A DNA stretch of 64,000 nucleotides. Source: Rhizobium sp. Root708. Its GTDB lineage: Bacteria; Pseudomonadota; Alphaproteobacteria; Rhizobiales; Rhizobiaceae. The notes below the pieces were generated by a model that saw nothing but the letters and a program-made list of their open reading frames with translations, was not told where the DNA came from and did no database searches. Where the stretch lies: assembly GCF_001429725.1 (NCBI RefSeq), contig NZ_LMHV01000006.1:62001-126000 (forward strand). The letters run 5' to 3'. Below, piece after piece: positions 35,953 to 43,994 of the stretch (position 1 is its first letter; each line of letters opens with the position of its first letter). Position numbers and translations under genes: made by a program.

Positions 35953-36273
35953 TCAGTTGTCGTATTCTCTGCAGGCGTCGCTAATGGATGCGCCGCTTTC
36001 GCCACCGCGCGTATCAACGCCCATGCCCTGCTGCGGCATGCCCGGACAATTGAGTGTCTTAGGCTCGGTTACAATACTTTGGGTGGTCGTCGGATCCACA
36101 CCCGGCGAAACAACGATCGGATGTGTGCCGTTATCGCCGCTCGTGTAATCTGACGAAAAGCTGGGGCTCACTGAGCCGCTGTTTGTCGGGCCTGCGTCCA
36201 TGTTGGACTGAGCATAGGCCGAACCGGCAAGACCAAGGGTTAGCGCGGATGCCAACAGGATGTAACGACGCAT
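35953..36273 (-). CDS. Small secreted protein
   Basis: The 106-residue protein has a clear signal peptide (core LASALTLGLAG, cut after AYA before QSNMD). The mature part of about 85 residues is Ser/Thr/Gly/Pro-rich with two cysteines (LNCPGMPQQGMG and SDACREYDN). It has the same design as the protein at 4993-5406, although the two share little beyond the signal and a C-x-G-M motif. It lies between lacI and minC, and no function is known. A purine-rich AGGAGAAAACGCT upstream serves as the ribosome site. Confidence 0.8.
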   Translation of the reverse strand: MRRYILLASALTLGLAGSAYAQSNMDAGPTNSGSVSPSFSSDYTSGDNGTHPIVVSPGVDPTTTQSIVTEPKTLNCPGMPQQGMGVDTRGGESGASISDACREYDN

Positions 36274-36401
36274 AGCGTTTTCTCCTCATTTTGCTTTGGT
36301 AACGTTGAGAAAACCCATGGCATTGCGCATTGTTCCCCGATCTCCCCGCTCGATCTGAATGGTTAACAATCTTGCAAATTTGAGGCTGCGCGCGACCGGC
36401 G

Positions 36402-36416
36402 TTTACCTTTTGTTAA
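36402..36416 (+). promoter_or_regulatory. Candidate CtrA site upstream of minC
   Basis: TTTA-N7-TTAA (TTTACCTTTTGTTAA) differs by one base from the CtrA consensus TTAA-N7-TTAA and ends about 42 bases before the minC start. CtrA control of min genes is established in Sinorhizobium. Confidence 0.5.
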
Positions 36417-36457
36417 CCAAATCGGCACTAAATCGGATCAACGATTTCTTAACCTAG

Positions 36458-37180
36458 ATGACCAAAGTGCTAACAGACGCTCGCTCGATCCGTATCAAGG
36501 GCCGCTCTTTCCTGGCGGTCATGCTGTCGCCCGACCTTCCCTTCGATGATTGGTTGGTTCGCCTGGACGATCTGGCCGCCCGATCCGCCGGCTTCTTCCT
36601 CGGAAGACCCGTCGTTCTCGATGTGACGGACCTGCCGATCGATCGGAAACAGTTGAAGGAACTGATTTCCGAGCTGGCGGCCCGCAACGTCTCGATCATG
36701 GGAATCGAGGGTGGGAGGCCGTCGGTCCTCGGCCCTGGCATGCCACCGGCGCTCAAGGGCGGCAAACCGGTTTCCGACTTCGATCTGCCGAAGCAAGAGG
36801 CCGCGGCAGCACCCGAAGCCGCCTCCGTTCAAGCCGAGAGCCGGCCAACCTTGCAGTCGATCGTCATCCGCGAGCCGGTACGATCCGGCCAATCGGTCAT
36901 CTTCCCGGAAGGGGATGTGACGATCATCGGATCGGTCGCATCCGGCTCCGAGATCGTCGCCGGTGGTTCGGTTCATATCTATGGAACGCTGCGTGGCCGC
37001 GTCATGGCCGGTTCGCTTGGAAATGCATCGGCGCGTATCTTTTGCCGCAAACTCGAGGCCGAGCTGGTGGCCATCGACGGAATCTACAAAACAGCCGAAG
37101 ACATGGCTCCCGAGCTGCACGGACAATCTGTTCAGCTTTGGCTCGAGGGCGATGCGATCAGAGCAGAGAAACTTATCTGA
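36458..37180 (+). CDS. minC: Septum site-determining protein MinC
   Basis: The 240-residue division inhibitor has an N-terminal domain (residues about 1-105, with SIRIKGRSFLAVML and FFLGRPVVLDVTDLPIDRKQL) and a beta-helical C-terminal domain (residues about 135-235, with EPVRSGQSVIFPEGDVTIIGSVASGSEIVAGGSVHIYGTL). The linker of about 30 residues is Ala/Pro/Glu-rich. It blocks FtsZ polymerisation at the cell poles when MinD recruits it. It is the first gene of minCDE, with a 32-base gap to minD. A replicon-borne min operon is typical of Rhizobiaceae secondary replicons. Confidence 0.95.
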   Translation: MTKVLTDARSIRIKGRSFLAVMLSPDLPFDDWLVRLDDLAARSAGFFLGRPVVLDVTDLPIDRKQLKELISELAARNVSIMGIEGGRPSVLGPGMPPALKGGKPVSDFDLPKQEAAAAPEAASVQAESRPTLQSIVIREPVRSGQSVIFPEGDVTIIGSVASGSEIVAGGSVHIYGTLRGRVMAGSLGNASARIFCRKLEAELVAIDGIYKTAEDMAPELHGQSVQLWLEGDAIRAEKLI

Positions 37181-37212
37181 GCCGAGGCCCGGCCGGAAAA
37201 CAGGAGAGTAAG

Positions 37213-38031
37213 ATGGGGAAAGTCATCGTCGTCACCTCGGGTAAAGGCGGAGTGGGCAAGACAACCTCCACCGCCGCGCTCGGGGCAGCTCTGGCTCAGC
37301 AGAACCAGAAGGTCGTTGTCGTGGATTTCGACGTCGGCCTCCGGAACCTCGACCTCGTCATGGGAGCCGAGCGCCGCGTGGTCTACGACCTGGTCAACGT
37401 GATCCAGGGCGACGCCAAGCTGTCGCAGGCGCTGATCCGCGACAAGCGATTGGAAACGCTGTTCCTTCTGCCCGCCTCCCAGACGCGCGACAAGGACAAC
37501 CTGACGCCTGAGGGTGTCGAGCGGGTCATCAGCGATCTGAAGCGCCATTTCGACTGGATCATCTGCGACAGCCCGGCCGGCATCGAACGCGGCGCCACGC
37601 TCGCCATGCGCCATGCCGACGTCGCCGTGGTCGTTACCAATCCTGAAGTCTCCTCTGTTCGCGATTCCGACCGCATTATCGGTCTGCTCGATTCCAAGAC
37701 GGTCAAGGCGGAACGCGGAGAGCGGATGGAGAAGCACCTGCTTCTCACGCGATACGACACGACGCGCGCGGAGCGCGGCGACATGCTCAAGGTGGATGAT
37801 GTCCTCGAGATCCTGTCGATTCCGCTGCTCGGCATCGTGCCCGAGAGCACCGACGTCTTGCGCGCTTCCAACATCGGCGCGCCCGTAACACTCGCCGACG
37901 CCCGCAGCGCTCCGGCACTCGCCTATTTCGAGGCTGCTCGCAGGCTCAAAGGCGAAGATCTGCCCGTTACGATACCGGGCGAAAAGCGCGGCATCTTCGG
38001 CAAGATCTTTGGTCGGAGGGCAGCAGCATGA
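37213..38031 (+). CDS. minD: Septum site-determining ATPase MinD
   Basis: The 272-residue protein has the deviant Walker [18 protein letters not shown] near residue 7, [15 protein letters not shown] and [12 protein letters not shown], all characteristic of MinD. The C-terminal [13 protein letters not shown] is the amphipathic membrane-targeting helix. It binds the membrane as an ATP dimer and recruits MinC and MinE. The start at 37213 follows CAGGAGAG; a longer frame from 36550 only reads minC out of phase. Its stop overlaps the minE start (ATGA). Confidence 0.96.
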   Translation: MGKVIVVTSGKGGVGKTTSTAALGAALAQQNQKVVVVDFDVGLRNLDLVMGAERRVVYDLVNVIQGDAKLSQALIRDKRLETLFLLPASQTRDKDNLTPEGVERVISDLKRHFDWIICDSPAGIERGATLAMRHADVAVVVTNPEVSSVRDSDRIIGLLDSKTVKAERGERMEKHLLLTRYDTTRAERGDMLKVDDVLEILSIPLLGIVPESTDVLRASNIGAPVTLADARSAPALAYFEAARRLKGEDLPVTIPGEKRGIFGKIFGRRAAA

Positions 38032-38288
38032 GCATCTTCAAGCTTTTCAACAAACAGCGAACGGCGCCGGCAGCGCGAGAGCGCCTGCAAGTCCTGCTGG
38101 CTCACGAGCGTATCTCGGCCAGCTCCGATCTGGTCTCCATACTGCGCGAGGAAATTCTCGCCGTCATCGCAAAGCACGTCGAGCTCGATAACGACCGGGT
38201 TCACGTCAAGATCGATCGCGACGAACATATGTCGATCCTTGAGATCGACGTCGAAATTCCTCTGAAAGGCAACGCAAAGGCCGCCTGA
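38028..38288 (+). CDS. minE: Cell division topological specificity factor MinE
   Basis: The 86-residue protein has the MinE two-part layout: an N-terminal MinD-interacting segment ([28 protein letters not shown]) and a C-terminal dimer domain ([13 protein letters not shown] to [12 protein letters not shown]). It stimulates MinD ATPase and drives pole-to-pole oscillation. It overlaps minD by four bases. A strong intrinsic terminator starts 37 bases after its stop. Confidence 0.96.
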   Translation: MSIFKLFNKQRTAPAARERLQVLLAHERISASSDLVSILREEILAVIAKHVELDNDRVHVKIDRDEHMSILEIDVEIPLKGNAKAA

Positions 38289-38324
38289 GAGCACAGACTT
38301 CACCAGCCGCCACAGCTCTACTTG

Positions 38325-38354
38325 GGCCGGTCATTCAAATTGACCGGCCTTTTT
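38325..38354 (+). terminator. Intrinsic terminator of minCDE
   Basis: GGCCGGTCA (38325-38333) and TGACCGGCC (38341-38349) pair perfectly around a 7-base loop and are followed directly by TTTTT at 38350-38354. Confidence 0.92.
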
Positions 38355-38422
38355 GCGGAGAGCTTGCAGCTCTTCATTTCCTACACCTGTCGGTCGAGGA
38401 ATTACCCTTTCGGATAGGGGTG

Positions 38423-38437
38423 TTAACTTCCCGTTAA
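38423..38437 (+). promoter_or_regulatory. Perfect CtrA-type site upstream of a small gene
   Basis: TTAA-CTTCCCG-TTAA matches the alphaproteobacterial CtrA consensus TTAA-N7-TTAA exactly. It lies 137 bases before the small gene at 38574 and downstream of the minE terminator. Confidence 0.5.
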
Positions 38438-38573
38438 CTATGACGGCCTAGCCTCGATAACGCTTTTTCCCAAGGAGACGCCGCTGCGAAATTCCGCGCC
38501 GGCGTTGTAGAATCAGAAGGTTGCCAGCACGTCGCGCGATGATGAACTGGCAGACGTTTCCGAGGAGACGAAG

Positions 38574-38846
38574 ATGCCACTCGTGGCCATACCTGGAAAA
38601 ATCAAAGTGATCGGGCGGCAAGCCATTATCGTCATGGACGCTGGCAACGCTCATAAGGCTGTTCATATAACCGAAGACGCAATGGACGGCGTGGACACGC
38701 GCTCGGCAACATTTCCGGCCGCACAGATGACGGTTTTCGAGAAGGTTGCAAGCCTGAAGTTCGAACGGGGTGAGCTCGCCTTCGATGGCGATATCTGGAT
38801 CACCGAAGAGGACATCTGCAACTGGGGACACAACCGCCCTCACTAG
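38574..38846 (+). CDS. Small conserved-type hypothetical protein, weakly DUF1488-like
   Basis: The 90-residue cytosolic protein has no signal peptide or membrane segment. It shows a beta-rich opening (PGKIKVIGRQAIIVMD), a central VHITEDAMDGVDTRSATF and a closing ELAFDGDIWITEEDI. The alternation of strands with an Asp/Glu-rich end faintly resembles DUF1488 proteins, but I would not rely on it. It has a good ribosome site (GAGGAGACGAAG) and lies alone between two terminators, with a perfect CtrA-type site upstream. Its function is unknown. Confidence 0.65.
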   Translation: MPLVAIPGKIKVIGRQAIIVMDAGNAHKAVHITEDAMDGVDTRSATFPAAQMTVFEKVASLKFERGELAFDGDIWITEEDICNWGHNRPH

Positions 38847-39008
38847 GCCGGAAGAGCTTGGCAGCGAAAGGCAAATCCCTCCCCACCGCTTTTTTGCTTG
38901 CCGCTCTTGATTTTCACGGATGACGGTGCCATTTAGCGCTCACCACCCGTATCGACGGCCTGCAGTGTAACCCTCAAGGTTGCGGCGTTTGCTGTCCGGG
39001 AAAGAAAA

Positions 39009-39039
39009 GGCGCTCCCCGAAAGGGTTGAGCGCCTTTTT
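39009..39039 (+). terminator. Intrinsic terminator with no annotated gene directly upstream
   Basis: GGCGCTC (39009-39015) and GAGCGCC (39028-39034) are perfect arms, and TTTTT follows at 39035-39039. The loop itself contains CCC/GGG pairing. The nearest upstream stop is 38846, 160 bases away, so it may end either the 38574 transcript or an unannotated small RNA. Confidence 0.85.
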
Positions 39040-39096
39040 CGTCTGTGCAACATCTTCAAATCAGAATCATCTGGTGACGAGGGCACAGCAGGCGCC

Positions 39097-39246
39097 ATGA
39101 ACGAAAACATTATTCCATTTCGAAAGCAGAAACCCCCTCGCAAGCCGCGTCCAACGAAGCTGCTGGTGGCGCTGGCAATTATCGCCTTTTTCATTGCGGC
39201 GTGGGCTTACTTCTACCTTGTCGGTCAGCCTCATCCCGCTCAGTAA
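39097..39246 (+). CDS. Small single-pass membrane protein
   Basis: The 49-residue protein has a basic, proline-rich N-terminus (FRKQKPPRKPRPTK) and one strong transmembrane helix (LLVALAIIAFFIAAWAYFYLV). The positive-inside rule places the N-terminus in the cytosol. I chose the ATG at 39097 because the longer frame begins inside the preceding terminator. It ends 7 bases before a second terminator hairpin, giving a compact one-gene unit. Its function is unknown. Confidence 0.65.
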   Translation: MNENIIPFRKQKPPRKPRPTKLLVALAIIAFFIAAWAYFYLVGQPHPAQ

Positions 39247-39252
39247 AGCGGC

Positions 39253-39284
39253 AGACCGGCCCCGTTATGGGACCGGTCTTTTGA
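39253..39284. terminator. Bidirectional hairpin between small membrane gene and PQQ dehydrogenase
   Basis: AGACCGGCCCC and GGGACCGGTCT form a stem with one mismatch around a short loop, and TTTT follows on the + strand. It separates two convergent stops, at 39246 and 39286. Confidence 0.75.
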
Positions 39285-39285
39285 T

Positions 39286-41712
39286 TCAGGGCAGCGCATA
39301 GGCGATGACATAATCGCCGCGGTCGGGCGACTGACGCGCTCCACCGGCGGATATCACGACATACTGCTTGCCTTTCTTGGGCGACTTGTACGAGATCGGG
39401 CCGCCCTGGCTGCCGACCGGGAGCCTTGCTTTCCAGACCTCCTTGCCGGTCGAGCTGTCAAACGCGCGCAGATAATAGTCCTGCGTGCCGGCGATGAAGA
39501 CTAGACCGCCCTGCGTTGCCAGCGTACCGCCGAGCGTCGGCATGCCGATCGGGATCGGCAGTCCCATCTTGATACCGAAGGGCCCGGTGTCCTGCACCGT
39601 GCCGACAGGAACCTGCCACTTGATCTGGCGCGTCTTCATATCGATTGCCGTGAGGCTGCCGAACGGCGGCTTCTGGCAGGGGATTCCAAGAGCTGACAGG
39701 AAGCGGTTCTTGTTGACCGCATACGGCGTGCCCTTCATCGGCACGACGCCCATGCCGGTGTTGACGGCTTCGCCGCCGCTGCTGACCGCATCGGTCGGTG
39801 CAGCTTCGACCATCTGGATCCACAGACCGAGCCGCATATCGTTGGCGAAGATCGTTCCGGTCGTCGGATCCGTGGACAAGCCACCCCAGTTCATTCCACC
39901 GAGCGAGCCGGGGAAGCTCAGGGACAAATCGGTGTCCGGCACCGTATAGAGCCCGTCATAGCGCATTCCCTTGAAAGCGATACGGCACAGCAGCTGATCG
40001 AAGGGCGTTGCGCCCCACATGTCGGATTCGGTCAGCGTTTCCGCACCGATCTGCGGCATGCCGACGGATTTCGGTTGCGTCGGTGCATAAGGCTCGTTTG
40101 CAACCTTGCCCGGCCTGACGGCGACATCTTCGACCTTTGTCAGCGGCTTGCCCGTGGCGCGGTCGAGAACGTAGAGCTGTCCGGCCTTTGTGCCAAAAAC
40201 CAGAGCGGGCGTCGTCGTCCCATCTTCATTCGAGAAATCGATGAGGCTCGGCTGCATCGGGACATCGAAGTCCCAAAGATCATTGTGGACGGTCTGATAG
40301 ACCCACTTCTCCCGGCCGGTCGTCGCATCGAGAGCAAGCATGGAGGCACCATACTTGTGGTCGAGCGCCGTGCGCGTCACACCGTAAAGGTCGACGGACG
40401 GGCTGCCGACGGGCATAAAGACTGTGTTCGAGGCTGCATCATAGGACATCGAGGCCCACACATTCGGAGTCGACCGGGTATAGGTCTTACCTTCCGGCGG
40501 CAACTTCGTGATGTCCGGATTGCCTGGGTCGAAAGCCCAGCGCAGCTCGCCGGTGACGACATCGAAACCGCGCATGACGCCACCAGGCATGTCGACCTGG
40601 ACGTTGTCGGCAATGCGACCGCCAACCACCACCGTCGTGCCGGCAAGCGTCGGCGCCGAGGTCAGTACATATTGCGGGTCCAGCGCATCTCCGAGACCGA
40701 TCTTGAGGCTGACGCGGCCATTGTTGCCGAAGTCAGGGCAAAATGCCCCCGTGTCCGCGTCGAGTGCGATCAGCTCTGCGGTGATCGTGTTCATCAGAAT
40801 GCGGCGCTGGCACAGTGCGCCGTGTGCCACGGCCACGGATGTGACAGGTGTCGAGTCCGGAAGGGTCGGCTGTTCGAGCGCACGGGTTGCATCGAAATAA
40901 GCGAGACCGCGGCAACGCATCCATACGGAAGACTTCGCGTTGATCTCGTTCTTCCAGATTTCCTTGCCGGTGTCGGCATCGATCGCGATGACATTGTTGT
41001 GCGGGGTGCAAAGGAAGACCCGATCACCAACCTGCAGCGGTGTATCCTGATCTTCCGCGCCGTTGCCATCAGGGCTAAGCGGCGTATCGCCGGTTTGGTA
41101 TGTCCAGGCGACCTTCAGGCCACTGATATTGTCGCGGGTTATCTCGTCGAGAGCGACGAACCGACTGCCGCCCGGCGTGTTGCCATAGGCTTCCCAGTTC
41201 TTCTGCTCCTTTGCCGCGTCGACTGGCACCAGTGGTGACGGCGTATTCGAAAGGGCGACCGTTGGATGCGGCATGAACATGCCGACGAAGGCGACGCCGG
41301 AGACAATTGCCAGAACCGCGGCGATGGCAAACGAGGACAGGTAAGCCGGGGCAAGACCGCGCGCCTTGCGAAGAAGCGGGTTCGAGATAGCGATGACCAC
41401 GCCACCGACACCGAACGCAAGCAGCCGCGAGATCAGCGGCCAGAACTCAAGGCCCGCGTCCCATATCGCCCATGCGGCCGTCAGCAGGATCACAAGCCCA
41501 AAGAGAAGCGCGCCTGCGGGCCTGCGCATCACAATCAGTAGTCCCGAAACAACGATCGCGGTTCCGCTCAACAGGAAGTACAGGCTGCCGCCCAGCGTGA
41601 CGAGCTTGGCGCCGCCGATGGCGAGGAAAAGACCAGCGAGGATGAGGATTGCGCCGAGGAGGCTTAGCCAGGCCTTCGAAAGAAATGACAGGGGTTGATT
41701 TGGATTGGTCAT
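39286..41712 (-). CDS. Membrane-bound PQQ-dependent dehydrogenase, glucose/quinate/shikimate family
   Basis: The 808-residue protein has an N-terminal membrane domain (residues about 10-150, about five hydrophobic segments) and a periplasmic eight-bladed PQQ propeller. HNDLWDFDVPMQP contains the catalytic-type Asp, and FGTKAGQLYVLDR the conserved Lys near PQQ. The family includes glucose dehydrogenase (Gcd) and quinate/shikimate dehydrogenase (QuiA), which pass electrons to ubiquinone. Gcd is the more common rhizobial type, but the quinate-type locus at 10.7-18.2 kb makes the second possible. The start at 41712 removes 113 unlikely residues of a longer frame. No pqq biosynthesis genes are visible. 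Confidence 0.93.
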   Translation of the reverse strand: MTNPNQPLSFLSKAWLSLLGAILILAGLFLAIGGAKLVTLGGSLYFLLSGTAIVVSGLLIVMRRPAGALLFGLVILLTAAWAIWDAGLEFWPLISRLLAFGVGGVVIAISNPLLRKARGLAPAYLSSFAIAAVLAIVSGVAFVGMFMPHPTVALSNTPSPLVPVDAAKEQKNWEAYGNTPGGSRFVALDEITRDNISGLKVAWTYQTGDTPLSPDGNGAEDQDTPLQVGDRVFLCTPHNNVIAIDADTGKEIWKNEINAKSSVWMRCRGLAYFDATRALEQPTLPDSTPVTSVAVAHGALCQRRILMNTITAELIALDADTGAFCPDFGNNGRVSLKIGLGDALDPQYVLTSAPTLAGTTVVVGGRIADNVQVDMPGGVMRGFDVVTGELRWAFDPGNPDITKLPPEGKTYTRSTPNVWASMSYDAASNTVFMPVGSPSVDLYGVTRTALDHKYGASMLALDATTGREKWVYQTVHNDLWDFDVPMQPSLIDFSNEDGTTTPALVFGTKAGQLYVLDRATGKPLTKVEDVAVRPGKVANEPYAPTQPKSVGMPQIGAETLTESDMWGATPFDQLLCRIAFKGMRYDGLYTVPDTDLSLSFPGSLGGMNWGGLSTDPTTGTIFANDMRLGLWIQMVEAAPTDAVSSGGEAVNTGMGVVPMKGTPYAVNKNRFLSALGIPCQKPPFGSLTAIDMKTRQIKWQVPVGTVQDTGPFGIKMGLPIPIGMPTLGGTLATQGGLVFIAGTQDYYLRAFDSSTGKEVWKARLPVGSQGGPISYKSPKKGKQYVVISAGGARQSPDRGDYVIAYALP

Positions 41713-42250
41713 GGATGCTTCCAACTCCGTTCTGGTTTCTGACCGAGACAGCTGGAAAATTTGAACACGCTGGAGATCAATGCGATGTGCACGGCGCGGG
41801 TCCTCTTCATTCGGTCGAATGAGCGCCGCGTCGGCTGAAGGTCCGACGTATCTCGGCACCCTGGGGGATTGAGATCTAACCAACGCCCTCCCTACGCTGG
41901 TAAATGCAGCATTGCTGCAATGCCAGCATATAGAACCCACGCAAGCTTGCTGACAAGCACCAAGAAATAGGTGGTCGACAGTTACCCTAAGCGCCCAAAC
42001 GCGCTCTCCGCATCGCAAGCCTCCACATTCAAATGGTGGCGACATTTCCACTTGATGCTTGCGAAGCGACTATGTTTGTGAAATTCGAGACCGGTCCGCT
42101 CGCGGCGCTGCCGGAGCGCGTGTGCCCTGTCGGATCCTGCTCTGCAGGTTAACTACTTTTGGTAGGAGAGGTAGCGCGTACGCACAACTTACCGCGCGAA
42201 AATGATACTGCCGCCGACTCCTGAAGAATTCGTGAACAAGGAATAGTTAT
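41713..42250. promoter_or_regulatory. Gene-free regulatory stretch upstream of the PQQ dehydrogenase
   Basis: These 538 bases between two divergent genes hold no convincing coding region. GCATTGC-T-GCAATGC at 41909-41923 is a perfect inverted repeat with single-base centre, extended by ATGC and GCAT flanks (41904-41928). It is a candidate operator for the dehydrogenase, about 200 bases from its start. Confidence 0.5.
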
Positions 42251-42472
42251 ATGGACACGGAAACCGTCACCATTGAGAACCGCAACGACTTCGCCCAGTG
42301 GGCGATCGAACGAGCGCAGGCAATCGTCGCCGAGCAGGGCGGCAATCTGGCAATCGCCGCCCGTGACATGGACGAGAGCGCAATCGCCGAGGCGGGAAAT
42401 GCGCTTGGCGTTGCAATTGCCGAGGCTATGCTTGAGGTCTTCGATGGCCTGATGCCTGGGGAAGACGAATAA
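42251..42472 (+). CDS. Small acidic hypothetical protein
   Basis: The 73-residue protein is acidic (ends DGLMPGEDE) and predicted mostly helical, with Ala/Glu-rich stretches (IAARDMDESAIAEAGNALGVAIAEAMLEVF). No signal peptide or membrane segment is visible. The start follows GGAATAGTTAT with a modest ribosome site. I do not recognise a family. It lies convergent with the outer-membrane-tail fragment at 42503. Confidence 0.6.
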   Translation: MDTETVTIENRNDFAQWAIERAQAIVAEQGGNLAIAARDMDESAIAEAGNALGVAIAEAMLEVFDGLMPGEDE

Positions 42473-42502
42473 GCCTCCGGCTATCCCCGCAGGATCCGAA
42501 CC

Positions 42503-42664
42503 TCAGAAGCGCGCTTTCAACACTCCTCTGACCATTTGACTGCTGTCCGATCCGCCGAGAGCGCCGGTGTAGCTCACGTCGAGTGACATTGCCTGCGAAA
42601 GCGCGCAAGGCGCAGAGCCGCGCATCGAACGGAATTCATAAGTCAAATCACCCCGCAACATCAT
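42503..42664 (-). pseudogene. Possible remnant of an autotransporter/outer-membrane beta-barrel C-terminus
   Basis: This 53-codon frame encodes a protein ending SLDVSYTGALGGSDSSQ, then MVRGVLKARF and stop. Alternating hydrophobic residues and a terminal Phe are the classical signature of the last beta strands of outer-membrane barrels. Upstream codons in the same frame do not continue the barrel. It is probably the surviving tail of a lost gene, although a short real gene is not excluded, because a CtrA-type site lies 31 bases upstream. Confidence 0.35.
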
Positions 42665-42694
42665 ATTGCGAGGCTGAAATAGACAATACCATGG

Positions 42695-42709
42695 TTAACA
42701 GTACGTTAA
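42695..42709 (-). promoter_or_regulatory. Perfect CtrA-type site between convergent genes
   Basis: TTAA-CAGTACG-TTAA matches the CtrA consensus exactly. It lies 31 bases upstream of the ATG of the barrel-tail frame on the - strand and 29 bases beyond the histidine kinase stop, so its natural target is unclear. Confidence 0.45.
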
Positions 42710-42737
42710 ATAACCGTGCCTTCTGCGGCAGCGATCC

Positions 42738-43994
42738 TTAGTGAAGGTCGAGCTTGACCGTCTGAACAAGACCCGATGGATTCCGGTTTGCGACCTCGAT
42801 CGTGCCGCCAAAGCGTTCGACGATCTCCTTGGCGATAGCCAACCCGAGGCCGGCTCCCGGCAGCGTCTTCCGTCTGGCACTGTCGACCCGGAAGAATGGC
42901 TCAAAAATCTGGCCCAGACGATCGGGCGGAATTCCCGGACCGTTGTCCGAGATGACGATCACCGCCTTGCCGTCGTTTTGCCGAACGCTGACGCTAGCCC
43001 CACCGCCGTGCGTCGCCGCGTTGATGACGAGATTTCGGACGGCTCTCTTGAGCGCGAGAGGCGCCCCCCGTGCAACCGTCTCTTCAAGCCCTGTCGGCTT
43101 CGCCTTGAAGCCCAGTTGCTGCAACTCCGTGACAATATCCGCGACCAGTTCATGCAAGTGAACTGTCTCGGTCACCCCCGGAGAAGCCACCTCCTCGCGG
43201 ACGAGACGGATCGCGCTGTCGGCGATTGCATCCAGTTCCTCGAGGTCCGAGAGCCACTTCTCGCGCTCGTCATCGTCAGCGACAAATTCCGCACGAAGCC
43301 GCATCCGTGTCATCGGCGTCCTCAGGTCGTGGCCGGCAGCGGCGACGAGGCGCATCCGGCTTTCCATCGCAGATCGCAGCCGCGCTGACAGGCGGTTGAG
43401 TGCTTGCGCCGTTGCTCGAACCTCGCCGGCTCCGGTCTCGGGTATGTGTGGCAGGACGCCGTCCGTTCCTATTCGGCCGGCCGCACTTTGCAACAATTCC
43501 AGCGGACCGATAATCTTCGAGGCCGCAAAGATCGAGACGGCCGTACTTCCGAGCACGATGAGGATCATCCAGCCGGCGAGAACGAACCAGCCATCCGGCG
43601 GCGGGCCGTGGTTTGGCAGGACCGCAAACAACCATTCGCCATCAGCCAGCTTGATCGCCGCCATCGATCCGTCTTCATTTCCTGACGGCATGGTGACGAG
43701 CCCTTCCGCATCGATCCCGTCCTTCTCGAGGGCGCGATCTAGTGCATCGGACAAGCGATCGTCTCGCATCCCGGTCGGGGGAATGTTCTTCAACACGACG
43801 CCCGCACGCACCGCATCGTCGCGGCTATAACTGACGAGTTCTCTAGAAATGCGGAGTTGGGCGACGGTCGCGGCGACCGTCATTTCGGCGCTGGGCGGCT
43901 GAAGGACGCGACTTGCAACGAAGGTCGCAAGAGCCACAACGGTGACGATCGCCAGGATGAGGAGACCAACAATTCGGTTTCGAAGTGATTTCAT
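42738..43994 (-). CDS. Two-component sensor histidine kinase
   Basis: The 418-residue inner-membrane kinase has one N-terminal transmembrane helix, a periplasmic sensor of about 120 residues, a second helix near residue 150, a HAMP linker, then HisKA (AAAGHDLRTPMTRMRLRAEF, phospho-His) and HATPase (LVINAATHGGG N box, DNGPGIPPDRLGQIFEPFFRVD G box). It overlaps its response regulator by four bases (ATGA). The efflux operon divergent from the regulator is the probable target, so the kinase may sense a toxic compound or envelope stress. Confidence 0.95.
   Translation of the reverse strand: MKSLRNRIVGLLILAIVTVVALATFVASRVLQPPSAEMTVAATVAQLRISRELVSYSRDDAVRAGVVLKNIPPTGMRDDRLSDALDRALEKDGIDAEGLVTMPSGNEDGSMAAIKLADGEWLFAVLPNHGPPPDGWFVLAGWMILIVLGSTAVSIFAASKIIGPLELLQSAAGRIGTDGVLPHIPETGAGEVRATAQALNRLSARLRSAMESRMRLVAAAGHDLRTPMTRMRLRAEFVADDDEREKWLSDLEELDAIADSAIRLVREEVASPGVTETVHLHELVADIVTELQQLGFKAKPTGLEETVARGAPLALKRAVRNLVINAATHGGGASVSVRQNDGKAVIVISDNGPGIPPDRLGQIFEPFFRVDSARRKTLPGAGLGLAIAKEIVERFGGTIEVANRNPSGLVQTVKLDLH

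Noticed and set aside
36550..38031. 493-codon frame suggesting a fused MinC-MinD protein
   Set aside because: The first 221 codons are minC out of phase. minD starts at 37213 with its own ribosome site.
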